64,000 nt of DNA from Niveispirillum lacus (GCF_002251795.1 NZ_NOXU01000031.1:1-64000); one strand, 5' to 3'. Shown: positions 44,924 through 55,612, numbered from the stretch's first letter. Notes: generated by a model from the letters alone, not told the origin. Program-made: numbers and translations.

Positions 44924-45556
44924 TTAAGAACGACGCGGCAGGCTGGCGGCTTCACGGGCCAAGGCCGTGATGCCGGCCCAATCGCCGGCCTTGACCATAT
45001 TGCCGGGCGTCACCCAGGAACCGCCCACGCACATGACGTTGGGCAGGGCCAGGAAGTCGGGGGCGGTGGCGGCGGTGACGCCGCCCGTGGGGCAGAATTT
45101 GATCTGCGACAGGGGCGAGGACACGGCCTTCAGCATGTCGATGCCGCCCACCACAGTGGCGGGGAACAGCTTCTGGTGGCGGATGCCCCGCGACAGCAGA
45201 TACATCATCTCCGCCGGGGTGGCGACACCGGGCAGATAGGGGATACCGCTATCGAGGATGGCATCGACCAGGGCCGGATAGGTGCCGGGACTGACGATGA
45301 ATTTCGCACCGGCATCGGCCACCTGCGCCACCTGTTCCGGGGCGATGACGGTGCCGGCACCGACCACGGCGCCTGGCACCTTGGCCATGACGCGGATGGC
45401 GTCTAGGGCGGCGGGGGAGCGCAGGGTGACTTCCAGCACTGGCAGACCGCCGGCCACCAGCGCCTCGGCCAGTGGCTGGGCATCTTCCAGACGGTCAATG
45501 ATGATCACCGGAATGACCGGGGCCAGGCTGGCGATGTGGGCGATATCCATGCTCAT
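44924..45556 (-). CDS. eda: 2-keto-3-deoxy-6-phosphogluconate aldolase
   Basis: The 210-residue class I aldolase cleaves KDPG to pyruvate and glyceraldehyde-3-phosphate. It has EVTLRSPAALDAI with the catalytic Glu, GAGTVIAPEQV, and the Schiff-base Lys in GIRHQKLFPATVVGG. ATG 45556 gives the short N-terminus; a second ATG lies 6 bp on. It is the last gene of zwf-pgl-edd-eda, 20 bp after edd. Confidence 0.95.
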   Translation of the reverse strand: MSMDIAHIASLAPVIPVIIIDRLEDAQPLAEALVAGGLPVLEVTLRSPAALDAIRVMAKVPGAVVGAGTVIAPEQVAQVADAGAKFIVSPGTYPALVDAILDSGIPYLPGVATPAEMMYLLSRGIRHQKLFPATVVGGIDMLKAVSSPLSQIKFCPTGGVTAATAPDFLALPNVMCVGGSWVTPGNMVKAGDWAGITALAREAASLPRRS

Positions 45557-45576
45557 CTTGTCAGGTTCCGGTCGGA

Positions 45577-47409
45577 TCAGGCGGTGGGGATGGGGGCGGC
45601 GAAGCAGGAACCACCCTGTTCGGCCCCGGTGGCGGATGCGCGGAAGGCACCGAACAGGTTGCGGCCCATGCCCCATTCATTGTGCGACAGGTCGGGCACG
45701 GTGACGGTGCGGGCCGCGAATTCGGCGGCGTCGACCAGCACGTTCAACTCGCCGGTTTCGGCATCCAGGCGGATGATGTCGCCATCGCGCACCTTGGCCA
45801 GCGGACCGCCGCCCAGGCATTCCGGCGTGATATGAATGGCGGCGGGCACCTTGCCCGAGGCCCCCGACATGCGGCCATCGGTGACGAGCGCCACCTTAAA
45901 GCCCTTGTCCTGCAACACGCCCAGGCCGGGCGTCAGCTTGTGCAGTTCCGGCATGCCATTGGCGCGCGGACCCTGGAAGCGGACAACGGCAATGACGTCG
46001 CGGTTCAAGGCCCCCGCCTTGAAGGCGGCCTGAAGGTCATCCTGGCTGTCGAAGACGGCGGCCGGCGCCTCGATCACCCGGTGTTCCGGCTTCACGGCGG
46101 ACACTTTGATGATGCCACGGCCCAGATTGCCCGACAGAAGGCGCATGCCGCCCGTGCTGTCGAACGGGTCGGCGACCGGGCGCAGCACCTTGGTATCGGC
46201 ACTTTCCTTCACACCCAGACGCCAGGTGGCCACACCGTGATTATCCAGGAAGGCATCCTGGCGATAGATATCCAGCCCGTCGCCGGCCACGGTTTTCACA
46301 TCGCCATGCAGCAGGCCGCTATCCAGCAGTTCGGAGATCACGAATTGCATGCCGCCGGCGGCGTGGAAATGGTTCACATCAGCCACGCCATTGGGATAGA
46401 CGCGGGCCAGCAGCGGCACGGCAGAAGACAGGTCGCTGAAATCCTGCCAGTCGATCTGGATGCCGGCGGCGGCGGCCATGGCGACCAGATGGATGGCATG
46501 GTTGGTGGACCCGCCCGTTGCCATCAGGCCGATAATGCCATTCACGATGGCCTTTTCATCAATCACGTCGCAGATGGGCGTGTATTCATCGCCCAACGCG
46601 GTAATCTTGGCCGCCCGCTCGGCGGCAGCGACCGTCAGCGCATCGCGCAGTGGGGTGTTGGGATTGATGAAGCTGGCGCCCGGCAAATGCAGGCCCATGA
46701 TTTCCATCAACATCTGATTGGAATTGGCGGTACCGTAGAAGGTGCAGGTGCCCGGCCCGTGGTAGCTTTGCGACTCCGCCTCCAGCAGCGCGTCGCGGCC
46801 CACCTTGCCCTCGGCATAGAGCTGCCGGACCTTGGCCTTTTCCGGGTTGGACAGGCCCGAGGTCATGGGACCGGCGGGCACGAAGACGGCGGGCAGATGG
46901 CCGAAAGACAGGGCGCCGATGAACAGGCCCGGCACGATCTTGTCGCACACACCCAGATAGATGCCAGCATCGAACATATTGTGCGACAGCGCGATGGCCG
47001 TCGCCATGGCGATGACATCGCGGGAGAACAGCGACAGTTCCATGCCGGGCTGGCCCTGGGTCACGCCATCGCACATGGCGGGCACACCGCCCGCGAACTG
47101 CGCCACGGCCCCCGCCTTGCGCACCGCATCCTTGATCAGGGCTGGATACCTTTCCAGCGGCTGATGCGCCGACAGCATGTCGTTATAGGCCGAGACGATG
47201 GCGATGTTCGGCTCGGTCCCGGATTTCAGCTTGGCCTTGTCATCGGCGGCACAGGCCGCGAAACCATGGGCCAGGTTGCCACAGGCGAGCGTGCCGCGCT
47301 TCGGGCCCTTGCCGATGGCGGCGCGGGTCTGCTCCAGATATTTGGACCGGCTCGCCGCACTGCGGGCGATGATCCGGTCGGTGACGCGGCGGATAGCGTC
47401 CTGTGTCAT
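45577..47409 (-). CDS. edd: 6-phosphogluconate dehydratase
   Basis: The 610-residue IlvD/Edd-family dehydratase has 4Fe-4S ligands in [15 protein letters not shown] and [14 protein letters not shown], plus [19 protein letters not shown]. It converts 6-phosphogluconate to KDPG. It lies 47 bp downstream of pgl on the same strand. Overlapping plus-strand ORFs are antisense shadows. Confidence 0.97.
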   Translation of the reverse strand: MTQDAIRRVTDRIIARSAASRSKYLEQTRAAIGKGPKRGTLACGNLAHGFAACAADDKAKLKSGTEPNIAIVSAYNDMLSAHQPLERYPALIKDAVRKAGAVAQFAGGVPAMCDGVTQGQPGMELSLFSRDVIAMATAIALSHNMFDAGIYLGVCDKIVPGLFIGALSFGHLPAVFVPAGPMTSGLSNPEKAKVRQLYAEGKVGRDALLEAESQSYHGPGTCTFYGTANSNQMLMEIMGLHLPGASFINPNTPLRDALTVAAAERAAKITALGDEYTPICDVIDEKAIVNGIIGLMATGGSTNHAIHLVAMAAAAGIQIDWQDFSDLSSAVPLLARVYPNGVADVNHFHAAGGMQFVISELLDSGLLHGDVKTVAGDGLDIYRQDAFLDNHGVATWRLGVKESADTKVLRPVADPFDSTGGMRLLSGNLGRGIIKVSAVKPEHRVIEAPAAVFDSQDDLQAAFKAGALNRDVIAVVRFQGPRANGMPELHKLTPGLGVLQDKGFKVALVTDGRMSGASGKVPAAIHITPECLGGGPLAKVRDGDIIRLDAETGELNVLVDAAEFAARTVTVPDLSHNEWGMGRNLFGAFRASATGAEQGGSCFAAPIPTA

Positions 47410-47456
47410 CTCAAACTTCCTCCTTCAGGGGCGCCCGGCCAGATGGCCAGCGGGGG

Positions 47457-48152
47457 TTAAGGCGCCCACCAGATGGAAACGGGGACCTGGGTCTGGTGCA
47501 GCACGGAACGGACGGGGGCGGCCTCCACCGGCCCCAGCGTCAGTGCGGCGTCCAGAACGGCCTTCTTCTTGTCACCGGTGATCAGCAGGGCCACGGCGCG
47601 CGAGCGCAGCAATTCCGGCAAGGTCAGGGTGATGCGGGCGGGCACGCCACCAGCCGGCGTGACGGCAGCCACGGCCAGACCCAGCGACCCGCTCAACGCC
47701 TCGGCCAGCCCCGTGGCACCGGGGAAGAAACTGGCCGTGTGGCTGTCCTCCCCCATACCCAGCAGGACAAGGTCATAGGGGCGCGGCATGGTGGCCAGCC
47801 GGCTGCTGGTGCGGGCCAGCCCGTCGGCAGGGGTGGCGCCCACACTTTTCAGCCCGACGACGGTTGCACCCTTGGCAACGGCGCTGGCGAGCGTCCGGCG
47901 CACCATCGCCTCATTGCTGGCGGGGTCGTCCAGATCAACCCAACGCTCATCCGACAGGGTCATATAGACCTTGTCCCAAGGCAGGTCATAGGTGTCTAGC
48001 CGGGCGAACAGGTCGGCAGGCGTGGTGCCGCCCGACAGGACCAGCGAGGCGCGGCCATATGCTGTCACCGCATCACGGATTAAGCCCGCAATGTGGTCGG
48101 CGAAGGCGGTGACAAGGGCAATCTTGTCCGCATGGGCATTAATAGTCGGCAT
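47457..48152 (-). CDS. pgl: 6-phosphogluconolactonase
   Basis: The 231-residue DevB-type lactonase has SLVLSGGTTPADLFARL, the TLSDERWVDLDDPASNEAMV active-site block, and LLGMGEDSHTASFFPG. It hydrolyses 6-phosphogluconolactone. ATG 48152 overlaps the zwf 3' end by 14 bp, so the two are translationally linked. Confidence 0.95.
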   Translation of the reverse strand: MPTINAHADKIALVTAFADHIAGLIRDAVTAYGRASLVLSGGTTPADLFARLDTYDLPWDKVYMTLSDERWVDLDDPASNEAMVRRTLASAVAKGATVVGLKSVGATPADGLARTSSRLATMPRPYDLVLLGMGEDSHTASFFPGATGLAEALSGSLGLAVAAVTPAGGVPARITLTLPELLRSRAVALLITGDKKKAVLDAALTLGPVEAAPVRSVLHQTQVPVSIWWAP

Positions 48153-49614
48153 CGTTCCACCGCCGATCATCGCGGGCCAGCAGCAGTGCCGCCGACAGGG
48201 GCCCCCAGCTTCCGGCGGGATAGGGTTCTGCCGGCTGATCGGCGTCCTTCCAGCCCTTCTGGATGGTGTCGATCCAGGCCCAGGCGGCATCCACCTCGTC
48301 CCGGCGCATGAACAAGGACGGGTTGCCGCGCACCGTATCCATCAGCAGCCGTTCATAGGCGTCGGGATACCGGTCCTTAAACGTCTCTGCATAGGACAGG
48401 TTGAGGGGCACCGACCGCAGGCGCAGGCCGCCGGGGCCGGGCACCTTGGTCATGATCTGCAAATTCACACCCTCATCGGGCTGCAACCGGATGACCAGAC
48501 GGTTGGCGGTCAGTTCACCGGCGCCACGCCCGAACACATTGTGCGGCACGGCCTTGAACTGGATCACAATTTCCGAATAGCGGGTGGGCATACGTTTGCC
48601 GGTGCGCAGATAGAATGGCACCCCGCCCCAACGCCAATTGTCCACCTCGGCCTTGATGGCGACGAAGGTTTCGGTATTGGAAGAGGCCCCCAGCTCCTCG
48701 GCATAGCCGGCGACAGACTTGCCTTCAATCGCCCCCTGACGGTACTGGCCACGGACGGTACGCGACTTTACATCCTGTGCCGTGATGGGGCGCAGGGCCC
48801 GCAATACCTTGATCTTCTCATTGCGGATCATGTCCTCCGTCAGGGATGACGGCGGTTCCATGGCAACCAGGCACAGCAGCTGCAGGAAGTGGTTCTGCAC
48901 CATGTCGCGCAGGGCGCCGGCCTTGTCATAATAGTCGGCCCGACCCTCGACACCGACCTTTTCGGCCACGGTGATCTGCACATGATCAATGTAGTTCGCA
49001 GACCAGAGCGGTTCGAACAGCGCATTACCAAAGCGCAGCACCATCAGGTTCTGCACCGACTCTTTGCCCAGGTAATGGTCAATGCGGAAGATCTGCTCTT
49101 CCTTAAAGATGGCGCCAACCTCGTTATTCACAGCATTGGCCGAGGCCTGGTCCTTGCCGATCGGCTTTTCCAGGACGACGCGCGTCTTGGGGCAGATCAG
49201 GTCCGCCTCTTTAATGTTACGGCAGATCGCGCCGAACAGGACAGGCGAGGTTGCCAGGTAAAAGACGCGGGCCTTTTCGCCGCCATCCTTCAACGCGTCC
49301 ACTAGCAGCGGCCAGTTGCCGGCTGGCTTCGTCGCATCCAGCGGCACATAGGTGATACGGCCCAGGAAGCGCGCGAGCACGCCAGCCTCGATATCCTCGG
49401 CCGGGACAAACTGTTCCAGCGCCTTGGTGATCTGCGCCCGGAAAGCCTCGGTATTCTGATCGGTGCGGGACACGCCGATGATGCGGCTGTCATCGGTCAA
49501 TTGATGGTCGCGTTCACGATAGTACAGGGCGGGCATCAGCTTGCGCAGGGCCAGATCGCCCGTGCCGCCGAACACCACATAGTCAAAGGGATTAACCTGC
49601 ATCACATCAGCCAT
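48139..49614 (-). CDS. zwf: Glucose-6-phosphate 1-dehydrogenase
   Basis: The 491-residue enzyme oxidises glucose-6-phosphate with NAD(P)+. It has the coenzyme motif VVFGGTGDLALRKLMPALYY, EKPIGKD, and the catalytic RIDHYLGKESVQNL. ATG 49614 yields the standard length; an in-frame ATG at 49650 is less likely. It is the first gene of the Entner-Doudoroff operon and divergent from hexR. Confidence 0.96.
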   Translation of the reverse strand: MADVMQVNPFDYVVFGGTGDLALRKLMPALYYRERDHQLTDDSRIIGVSRTDQNTEAFRAQITKALEQFVPAEDIEAGVLARFLGRITYVPLDATKPAGNWPLLVDALKDGGEKARVFYLATSPVLFGAICRNIKEADLICPKTRVVLEKPIGKDQASANAVNNEVGAIFKEEQIFRIDHYLGKESVQNLMVLRFGNALFEPLWSANYIDHVQITVAEKVGVEGRADYYDKAGALRDMVQNHFLQLLCLVAMEPPSSLTEDMIRNEKIKVLRALRPITAQDVKSRTVRGQYRQGAIEGKSVAGYAEELGASSNTETFVAIKAEVDNWRWGGVPFYLRTGKRMPTRYSEIVIQFKAVPHNVFGRGAGELTANRLVIRLQPDEGVNLQIMTKVPGPGGLRLRSVPLNLSYAETFKDRYPDAYERLLMDTVRGNPSLFMRRDEVDAAWAWIDTIQKGWKDADQPAEPYPAGSWGPLSAALLLARDDRRWNDADY

Positions 49615-49920
49615 GGCACCCGGCCCGCCCGTCCCTTGATTTCCGGCCATTTCCCGGCCGAGGCGGCGCGCGGTCCGCGCCGTCTTCTGGAATGAATGTA
49701 GCAGAATTACCAAAGGGGGCAAGCGGCGACTACGTCGTCATTCGGCATTTCCGGCATTTGCGCGCATGTTTGTGACCAACATGCTGCGCTGCGGCGTAAC
49801 TTTACTACGCCAATTGCCCTTTACAAGGCGTTTCGGGGGCGGAACGGGCCTGTCTTTGTGGGCAGGGGTGCCCCGCTGTTACCGACTGTATGGCGGCCTT
49901 GCCAAATCGGGCTGGATTTC

Positions 49921-49937
49921 GTGTAATTCCCTTACAC
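49921..49937. promoter_or_regulatory. HexR operator dyad
   Basis: GTGTAATTCCCTTACAC is a 17-bp palindrome (GTGTAA/TTACAC) that matches the TGTAAT...TTACA form bound by HexR. It lies 42 bp upstream of the hexR start. Weaker relatives occur at 49696-49710 (TGTAGCAGAATTACC, near zwf) and 49793-49811 (GGCGTA-N7-TACGCC). Confidence 0.7.
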
Positions 49938-49978
49938 GGCCCTACCGGCCGTCCTGGGATGTTGGGGGAGTGGGCGAC

Positions 49979-50821
49979 GTGCTTGAACGTATCCGCGGCA
50001 TGCAGTCCGGTCTGCGCCGATCTGAACAGAAAATCGCGGAAGTGGTGCTGAAACGTCCGCATTCGGTGGTCAACGCCTCTGTCGCGGAGGTGGCACGCGA
50101 GGCACAGGTCAGCCAGCCGACGGTTGTTCGATTCTGCCGCTCCATCGGCTGCGCCGGGTTCCAGGATTTCAAGCTGCGTTTGGCGCAGGATCTGGCCACC
50201 GGCACGCCTTATGTGCATGAGGAGGTGCGGCCCGATGATCCCGTTGTCGATGTCGCCGCCAAGGTCCTAAACCGTTCCATCGCGTCGCTGACCCGGGTGC
50301 GCAACCATACGAACCCGGAAGCACTGGAAGCGGCCGTCCGCATTCTGGCCGAAGCACAACGCATGGAGTTCTATGGTTTCGGCGCCTCTGGCGTGGTGGC
50401 CATGGATGCACAGAATAAATTCTTCCGTCTGGGCATTCCCTGTGTTGCCTATACCGATTTCCATGTGCAGGCCATGTCTGCCACGCTGCTGGGTCCGAAC
50501 GCAGCGGCCCTGGTCATCTCGCACACCGGCCGCACGCGTGAGCTGTTGCGGTCGGTTGATCTGGCTCTGGACAGCGGGGCCAAGGTGGTGGCGCTGACAT
50601 CGGGCGGCTCGCCGTTGGCGGAGAAGGCCACCGTGTCACTGCTGGTTGATGTGGTGGAAGATACCAGCATGTACACGCCGATGGTCAGCCGTCTGGCGCA
50701 TCTGGCCATGCTGGACGTGTTGCAGGTCGCCGTGGCCCTGCGGCGGGGTGTCAATCTGGCGGAGAGCCTGGCCCGGTCGAAGCGGCCGATCCGGGAGCGG
50801 CGGTTGGGTCAGCGGGGGTAA
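49979..50821 (+). CDS. hexR: RpiR-family regulator HexR
   Basis: The 280-residue repressor has an N-terminal helix-turn-helix (NASVAEVAREAQVSQPTVVR) and a SIS sugar-phosphate domain (MEFYGFGASGVVAMDAQNKF, LVISHTGRTRELLRSV). KDPG is the known inducer in this family. GTG 49979 is selected because GGGGGAG ends 8 nt upstream. Divergence from zwf-pgl-edd-eda and the dyad at 49921 support control of that operon and of itself. Confidence 0.92.
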   Translation: MLERIRGMQSGLRRSEQKIAEVVLKRPHSVVNASVAEVAREAQVSQPTVVRFCRSIGCAGFQDFKLRLAQDLATGTPYVHEEVRPDDPVVDVAAKVLNRSIASLTRVRNHTNPEALEAAVRILAEAQRMEFYGFGASGVVAMDAQNKFFRLGIPCVAYTDFHVQAMSATLLGPNAAALVISHTGRTRELLRSVDLALDSGAKVVALTSGGSPLAEKATVSLLVDVVEDTSMYTPMVSRLAHLAMLDVLQVAVALRRGVNLAESLARSKRPIRERRLGQRG

Positions 50822-50890
50822 GCGGCCCTCGCGGCCCCCTGTCGCCCACCAACATGGTAAATTTCCCACCCACCCCAACCCAGGTCCACC

Positions 50891-53107
50891 ATGCCCCACA
50901 GCCTGTCCGACGCCGAAATTGTCGCCATCACCCAGGCGACGCATGGGGACGTGTTTGCGATCCTGGGACCGCATCCCTTGCATGATGGATCAGGCCGGGT
51001 GGAATTGCGGGTGTTCCGCCCCGATGCAAGCCATGTGACGGTAGTCGGTGCAGATGGGGCAGAACGGCTGGAACTGCCGCGTCTGCATAGCGACGGTTTT
51101 TTTGCTGGCACCCTGAACGCCGAACAGGCGGCCGGATACCGGCTGCGCCTGTCACGCGGGAATGAAAGCTGGGAGATTGAGGACCCCTACCGGTTTGCGC
51201 CCATCCTGGGGGAGATGGACCAGTATCTGCTGGGCGAAGGGCGACACTGGCGGTCCTATGAAAAGCTGGGCGCGCACCTGGACGTGATCGACGGGGTCGC
51301 CGGTGTGCGTTTCGCCGTCTGGGCCCCTAATGCGCGGCGCATCTCCGTGGTGGGCGATTTTAATGGCTGGGATGGGCGTATTCACGTCATGCGCCTGCGC
51401 TTAGGCGCCGGCATCTGGGAGATCTTTATCCCCGGCGTGACAGAGGGCGCGCATTACAAGTACGAGATGCTGGATGCGGGCGGCTACCTGCTGCCGTTGA
51501 AAGCCGATCCGCATGCGCTGGCGGCGGAGTTCCGGCCTGCCACCGCCTCCATCGTGTCGCGTATTGATCACCATGCCTGGCAGGATAAGGATTGGCTGGC
51601 CAAGCGGGCGGCGCGCAATGCGCGCACCGCACCCATCTCCATCTATGAAGTGCATCCTGGTTCCTGGCGGCGGCCCGGCCATGCCGGTTACCTCAACTGG
51701 CGCGATCTGGCGGGCCAGTTGGTGCCTTATGTGAAGGAAATGGGCTTCACCCATATTGAGGTGATGCCCGTCCATGAGCATCCGTTCGACGGGTCCTGGG
51801 GGTATCAGGCTTTGGGCCTGTTTGCGCCCACCTCCCGCTTTGGCACGCCCACCGACTTCCAGGCCTTTGTCGATGCCTGCCATCAGGCCGATATCGGCCT
51901 GATCATTGACTGGGTGCCCGGCCACTTCCCGACCGACGCCCATGGCCTTTATGAATTTGACGGCTCACACCTGTATGAGCATGCCGATCCGCGCCAGGGC
52001 TATCACCCCGACTGGAACACGGCGATTTATAATTTCGGCCGGAACGAGGTGACGAATTTCCTCATCTCCAACGCCCTTTTCTGGTTACGCCATTACCATA
52101 TCGATGGGCTGCGCGTGGATGCGGTCGCTTCCATGCTGTACCTGGATTACAGCCGCAAAGAAGGCGAATGGATTCCCAACCGCCATGGCGGGCGGGAGAA
52201 TCTGGAAGCCATCGATTTCATGCGCCGCATGAACGCCTTGGTCTATGGCACCGAAGAGGGCCAGGGCGGTGGGGCCATCACCATCGCCGAGGAATCGACC
52301 GCCTGGCCGGGCGTGTCGCAACCCGCCCATGCCGGGGGCCTGGGCTTTGGTTATAAATGGAACATGGGTTGGATGCATGACACGCTGAAATACATGCAGC
52401 GCGACCCGATCCATCGCCGCCATCACCATAACGACCTGACCTTCGGTCTGCTCTACGCCTTCTCTGAAAACTTCATCCTGCCGCTCAGCCATGATGAGGT
52501 TGTGCATGGCAAGGGTTCCCTGCTGGCCCGCATGCCGGGCGATGACTGGCAGAAATTCGCCAATCTGCGGGCTTATTTCAGCTTCATGTGGACCCATCCG
52601 GGCAAGAAGCTGCTGTTCATGGGGGGCGAGTTCGCGCAGGGACGCGAATGGAACCATGATGGGCAACTGGACTGGCATCTGCTGGATGACCATGGCGGTG
52701 GCCATTGGCACCGGGGTGTGCGCGATCTGGTCCGCGACCTGAACCATCTTTACCGGGACGTTGCGGCCCTGCATGAGCGGGATTGTGAAGGCGAGGGTTT
52801 CCGTTGGATCAAGGGCGGGGCCGCGGAGGAGAGCGTGCTGGCCTATAGCCGCCACGGCTTTGCTGAAGGCGCCGTGGCCGTGTCGGTGGTGAATTTCACG
52901 CCCGTGCCGAGACAGGTTTACCGTGTTGGCCTGCCCTTTGGTGGCCATTGGCGGGAAGCCTTGAACAGCGATGCCGTCGCCTATGCCGGCAGCGGTATCA
53001 CCAACCCGGAGCCGTTAGCGGCCGAAGCCTTGCCCTGGGATGGGCAGCCCTTCAGCGTAGAGATCGCCCTGCCGCCGCTGGCGGGTCTGGTTCTGCTGCC
53101 GGCTTGA
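50891..53107 (+). CDS. glgB: 1,4-alpha-glucan branching enzyme
   Basis: This 738-residue GH13 enzyme makes alpha-1,6 branches in glycogen. An N-terminal CBM48 ([20 protein letters not shown]) precedes the catalytic barrel, with [29 protein letters not shown] (nucleophile Asp), TIAEEST (acid Glu) and [11 protein letters not shown]. Size is close to E. coli GlgB. The other glg genes are not in the window; placement beside hexR links storage with glucose catabolism. Confidence 0.97.
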   Translation: MPHSLSDAEIVAITQATHGDVFAILGPHPLHDGSGRVELRVFRPDASHVTVVGADGAERLELPRLHSDGFFAGTLNAEQAAGYRLRLSRGNESWEIEDPYRFAPILGEMDQYLLGEGRHWRSYEKLGAHLDVIDGVAGVRFAVWAPNARRISVVGDFNGWDGRIHVMRLRLGAGIWEIFIPGVTEGAHYKYEMLDAGGYLLPLKADPHALAAEFRPATASIVSRIDHHAWQDKDWLAKRAARNARTAPISIYEVHPGSWRRPGHAGYLNWRDLAGQLVPYVKEMGFTHIEVMPVHEHPFDGSWGYQALGLFAPTSRFGTPTDFQAFVDACHQADIGLIIDWVPGHFPTDAHGLYEFDGSHLYEHADPRQGYHPDWNTAIYNFGRNEVTNFLISNALFWLRHYHIDGLRVDAVASMLYLDYSRKEGEWIPNRHGGRENLEAIDFMRRMNALVYGTEEGQGGGAITIAEESTAWPGVSQPAHAGGLGFGYKWNMGWMHDTLKYMQRDPIHRRHHHNDLTFGLLYAFSENFILPLSHDEVVHGKGSLLARMPGDDWQKFANLRAYFSFMWTHPGKKLLFMGGEFAQGREWNHDGQLDWHLLDDHGGGHWHRGVRDLVRDLNHLYRDVAALHERDCEGEGFRWIKGGAAEESVLAYSRHGFAEGAVAVSVVNFTPVPRQVYRVGLPFGGHWREALNSDAVAYAGSGITNPEPLAAEALPWDGQPFSVEIALPPLAGLVLLPA

Positions 53108-53222
53108 CCGCGCCCCCCATCGCTTGTATCCAAACCGTGCTCTGGCGGAGCCGGCGGGTGCCCTGCACCCCGTAAACTAAGTGCCCCGGATCGGGTCGGG
53201 AACCCGGCAAGGGAGCACTGAG

Positions 53223-53846
53223 TTGATCGACCGCAGCCGCCAGATTGCCCTGTTTGACCGCTATGATCAGCCCGCCGTGAATATCGCGGCAGTGGCCGAT
53301 TGCCCGGATTTTGTGACGCCGGCCAAGGAGGCTGGTATCCCGCCCTTCGCGCGGGTACTGCACGCCATTGGGCGGGCCAGCCTGGATATCCCGCATATGC
53401 GCTTGCGCCTGCTGGAAAAGCGGGTGAGCGCGGTGGCGAGCCTGACCCTTTCCTATACCGTCATCGGGCGGGATCAGAACCTGAACTTCTCGACCATTCC
53501 CTATGATTCGGATTTCCGGTCCTTTCTGGCCGCCTATCTGACCGACCGGGAACTGGCGCGCAACGCTGTGGAGCTTCGGCTGAAGCCCTTGACCAACCGC
53601 GATTACATTTTTGCGACCTGCCTGCCATGGCTGCGTTTCACATCGATCCAGCATCCCATGGCCCGGTTCGGGGATTGTTCGATCCCCAACATTGCCATCG
53701 GCAAGTTCGGCCAACGTAATGGCCGTGTGGATTTTCCCGTTGCGGTGCAGGCCCATCACGGCTTGGTCGACGGGTTGCATATCGCCCAGTTCATCGCCCG
53801 GCTGGAGGAAGTGCTAGCCGAGGCTGTCAACGACCCGACCCGATAA
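53223..53846 (+). CDS. Chloramphenicol acetyltransferase-like acyltransferase
   Basis: The 207-residue CAT-fold protein has the catalytic motif QAHHGLVDGLHIAQFI (HHxxxDG) near the C-terminus, and FSTIPYDSDFRSFLAAYL and LPWLRFTSIQHPM as in CAT trimers. It may acetylate chloramphenicol or another hydroxyl compound; core-genome context suggests a metabolic role. TTG 53223 is chosen because GGGAG lies 7 nt upstream and the length fits; an in-frame GTG at 53181 lacks a site. Confidence 0.75.
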   Translation: MIDRSRQIALFDRYDQPAVNIAAVADCPDFVTPAKEAGIPPFARVLHAIGRASLDIPHMRLRLLEKRVSAVASLTLSYTVIGRDQNLNFSTIPYDSDFRSFLAAYLTDRELARNAVELRLKPLTNRDYIFATCLPWLRFTSIQHPMARFGDCSIPNIAIGKFGQRNGRVDFPVAVQAHHGLVDGLHIAQFIARLEEVLAEAVNDPTR

Positions 53847-53922
53847 GGGTGATCGTGCCGGACAGTGATGTCCGGGGCGTGAATCACCCGACCCAAGTGA
53901 GGTTGGGCGCTAACAACAGAGG
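53847..53922 (+). promoter_or_regulatory. Structured leader before the transsulfuration gene
   Basis: Beginning immediately after the preceding stop, GGGTGAT/ATCACCC (53847-53853, 53883-53889) encloses CCGGAC-agtgat-GTCCGG (53858-53875). A second stem, CCCGACC/GGTTGGG (53887-53893, 53901-53907), shares bases 53887-53889 with the first, so both cannot form fully. The SD (AGAGGA) is at 53917-53922. It does not match a riboswitch class I recognise. Confidence 0.45.
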
Positions 53923-53931
53923 ATGTTCAGC

Positions 53932-55095
53932 ATGAAGGACCGTGCCAATCGCCAGGGATTCGCGACCCGCGCCATCCATGCCGGCCAGCAACCCGACCCC
54001 ACCACCGGCGCCATCATGGTGCCGATCTACGCCACCAGCACCTTTGTGCAGGAAAGCCCCGGTGTTCATAAGGGCTATGAATATGCCCGCAGCCAGAACC
54101 CGACCCGCATGGCCTATGAGGCCTGCATCGCCGATCTGGAATCAGGCCATCGCGGCTATGCCTTTGCCTCCGGTCTGGCGGCGGAGGCCACCATCCTGGA
54201 ACTGCTGGATGCTGGCGCGCATGTCATCGCATCCGATGACCTGTATGGTGGCACATACCGCCTGCTGCATCGGGTGCGGTCGCGGACGGCCAACCTGTCG
54301 GTGACGACGGTCGACCTCTCGGACCTTGCGGCCGTGAAGGCGGCCATCCGTCCGGAAACCCGGATGATCTGGGTGGAAACGCCCACCAACCCGCTGCTGA
54401 AGCTGGCGGATCTGGAGGCGCTGGCGCACCTGGCCAAGACGCATAACCTGATCTCGGTTGCCGACAATACCTTTGCCAGCCCGTGGATTCAGCGGCCGCT
54501 GGAGCAGGGGTTCGATATCGTGGTCCATTCGGCCACCAAATATCTGAACGGCCATTCCGACATGGTGGGTGGTGTGGCCGTGGTCCGCGAGGCCGGCGAA
54601 ATCGCCGACCGCATGGCCTTCCTGCACAATGCCGTTGGTGCCATCCAGGGACCATTTGACAGTTTTCTGGTGATGCGCAGCCTGAAGACCCTGGCCCTGC
54701 GTATGGAACGCCATTGCCAGAATGCAGCCGTGATCGCCGACTGGCTGGAAAAGCATCCATTGGTGGCCAAGGTGCGTTACCCGTTCCTGCCCAGCCATGC
54801 CCAGCATGATCTGGCCAAGCGCCAGATGCGGGCCGGCGGCGGCATGGTGACTATTCATCTGAAGGGCGGGCTGGAACCGGCACGCCGCATGCTAGAGCGC
54901 ACCGAACTGTTCAGTCTGGCCGAAAGCCTGGGCGGGGTGGAAAGCCTGATCGAACATCCGGCGATCATGACCCATGCCAGTATCCCGCCCGAACAGCGCG
55001 CCGCCATCGGCATTGATGACGGTCTGGTCCGCCTGTCCGTGGGCGTGGAGGATGTGAACGACCTGCTGGCCGATCTGGAGCAGGCGCTGCGGTGA
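53932..55095 (+). CDS. PLP-dependent transsulfuration enzyme (cystathionine gamma-lyase/synthase type)
   Basis: The 387-residue Cys/Met metabolism enzyme has GYEYARSQNPTRMAYEACIA, WVETPTNPLLKL, SVADNTFASPWIQRP and the PLP-lysine motif VVHSATKYLNGHSDMVGG. With a cystathionine beta-synthase in the same genome, the gamma-lyase reaction is the most economical reading, but gamma-synthase cannot be excluded. ATG 53932 has AGAGGA 9 nt upstream; the in-frame ATG 53923 is too close to it. Confidence 0.88.
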   Translation: MKDRANRQGFATRAIHAGQQPDPTTGAIMVPIYATSTFVQESPGVHKGYEYARSQNPTRMAYEACIADLESGHRGYAFASGLAAEATILELLDAGAHVIASDDLYGGTYRLLHRVRSRTANLSVTTVDLSDLAAVKAAIRPETRMIWVETPTNPLLKLADLEALAHLAKTHNLISVADNTFASPWIQRPLEQGFDIVVHSATKYLNGHSDMVGGVAVVREAGEIADRMAFLHNAVGAIQGPFDSFLVMRSLKTLALRMERHCQNAAVIADWLEKHPLVAKVRYPFLPSHAQHDLAKRQMRAGGGMVTIHLKGGLEPARRMLERTELFSLAESLGGVESLIEHPAIMTHASIPPEQRAAIGIDDGLVRLSVGVEDVNDLLADLEQALR

Positions 55096-55177
55096 CATGG
55101 GCGGCGGGGCAGGTGGTTTTCCGCTTGCCCCGCTGTCACTGATTGCCCAAATCTGGGACGTCGCCAGGGAGGGTGCC

Positions 55178-55606
55178 ATGAGCCTTTATGAGAAGGATTT
55201 CTACGCCTGGGCCAACCAGCAGGCGGCCCTGCTGCGCGCGGGCAAGCTGGACGCCGCCGACATCGCCAACATTGCCGAGGAGATCGAGAGCATGGGGCGG
55301 ACGGAGAAGCGCGAGCTGGTCAGCCGTCTCGCCGTGTTGTTGCTTCATCTGTTGAAATGGCAGTTTCAGCCAGGGTTGCGCAGCCGTAGCTGGACACTGA
55401 CAGTGCGAGAGCAACGCCGACAACTGCTGCGGCATATGAAGGACAACCCCAGCCTTAAAGGCACTTTGGCAGAGTCGATCGATGAGGCCTATGGCGACGC
55501 TGTAATCGCCGCCGAACGTGAGACCGGGCTATCCAGTCATACATTCCCCACCACCTGCCCCTTCACCTATGAGCAGATGGCGGATGACGGGTTCTGGCCA
55601 GAATAA
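55178..55606 (+). CDS. DUF29 family protein
   Basis: The 142-residue all-helical protein has the family blocks YEKDFYAWANQQAALLRAGK, IAEEIESMGRTEKRELVSRL and LLLHLLKWQFQPGLRSRSW. DUF29 proteins are common in cyanobacteria and Azospirillaceae and have no known function. AGGGAGGG precedes the ATG. It ends at a bidirectional terminator. Confidence 0.88.
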   Translation: MSLYEKDFYAWANQQAALLRAGKLDAADIANIAEEIESMGRTEKRELVSRLAVLLLHLLKWQFQPGLRSRSWTLTVREQRRQLLRHMKDNPSLKGTLAESIDEAYGDAVIAAERETGLSSHTFPTTCPFTYEQMADDGFWPE

Positions 55607-55612
55607 AAAAAA

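Noticed and set aside
53847-53915. SAM-II riboswitch before the transsulfuration gene
   Set aside because: GGTGAT and CGCTAA fragments are reminiscent, but the pseudoknot layout and conserved internal bases are missing.
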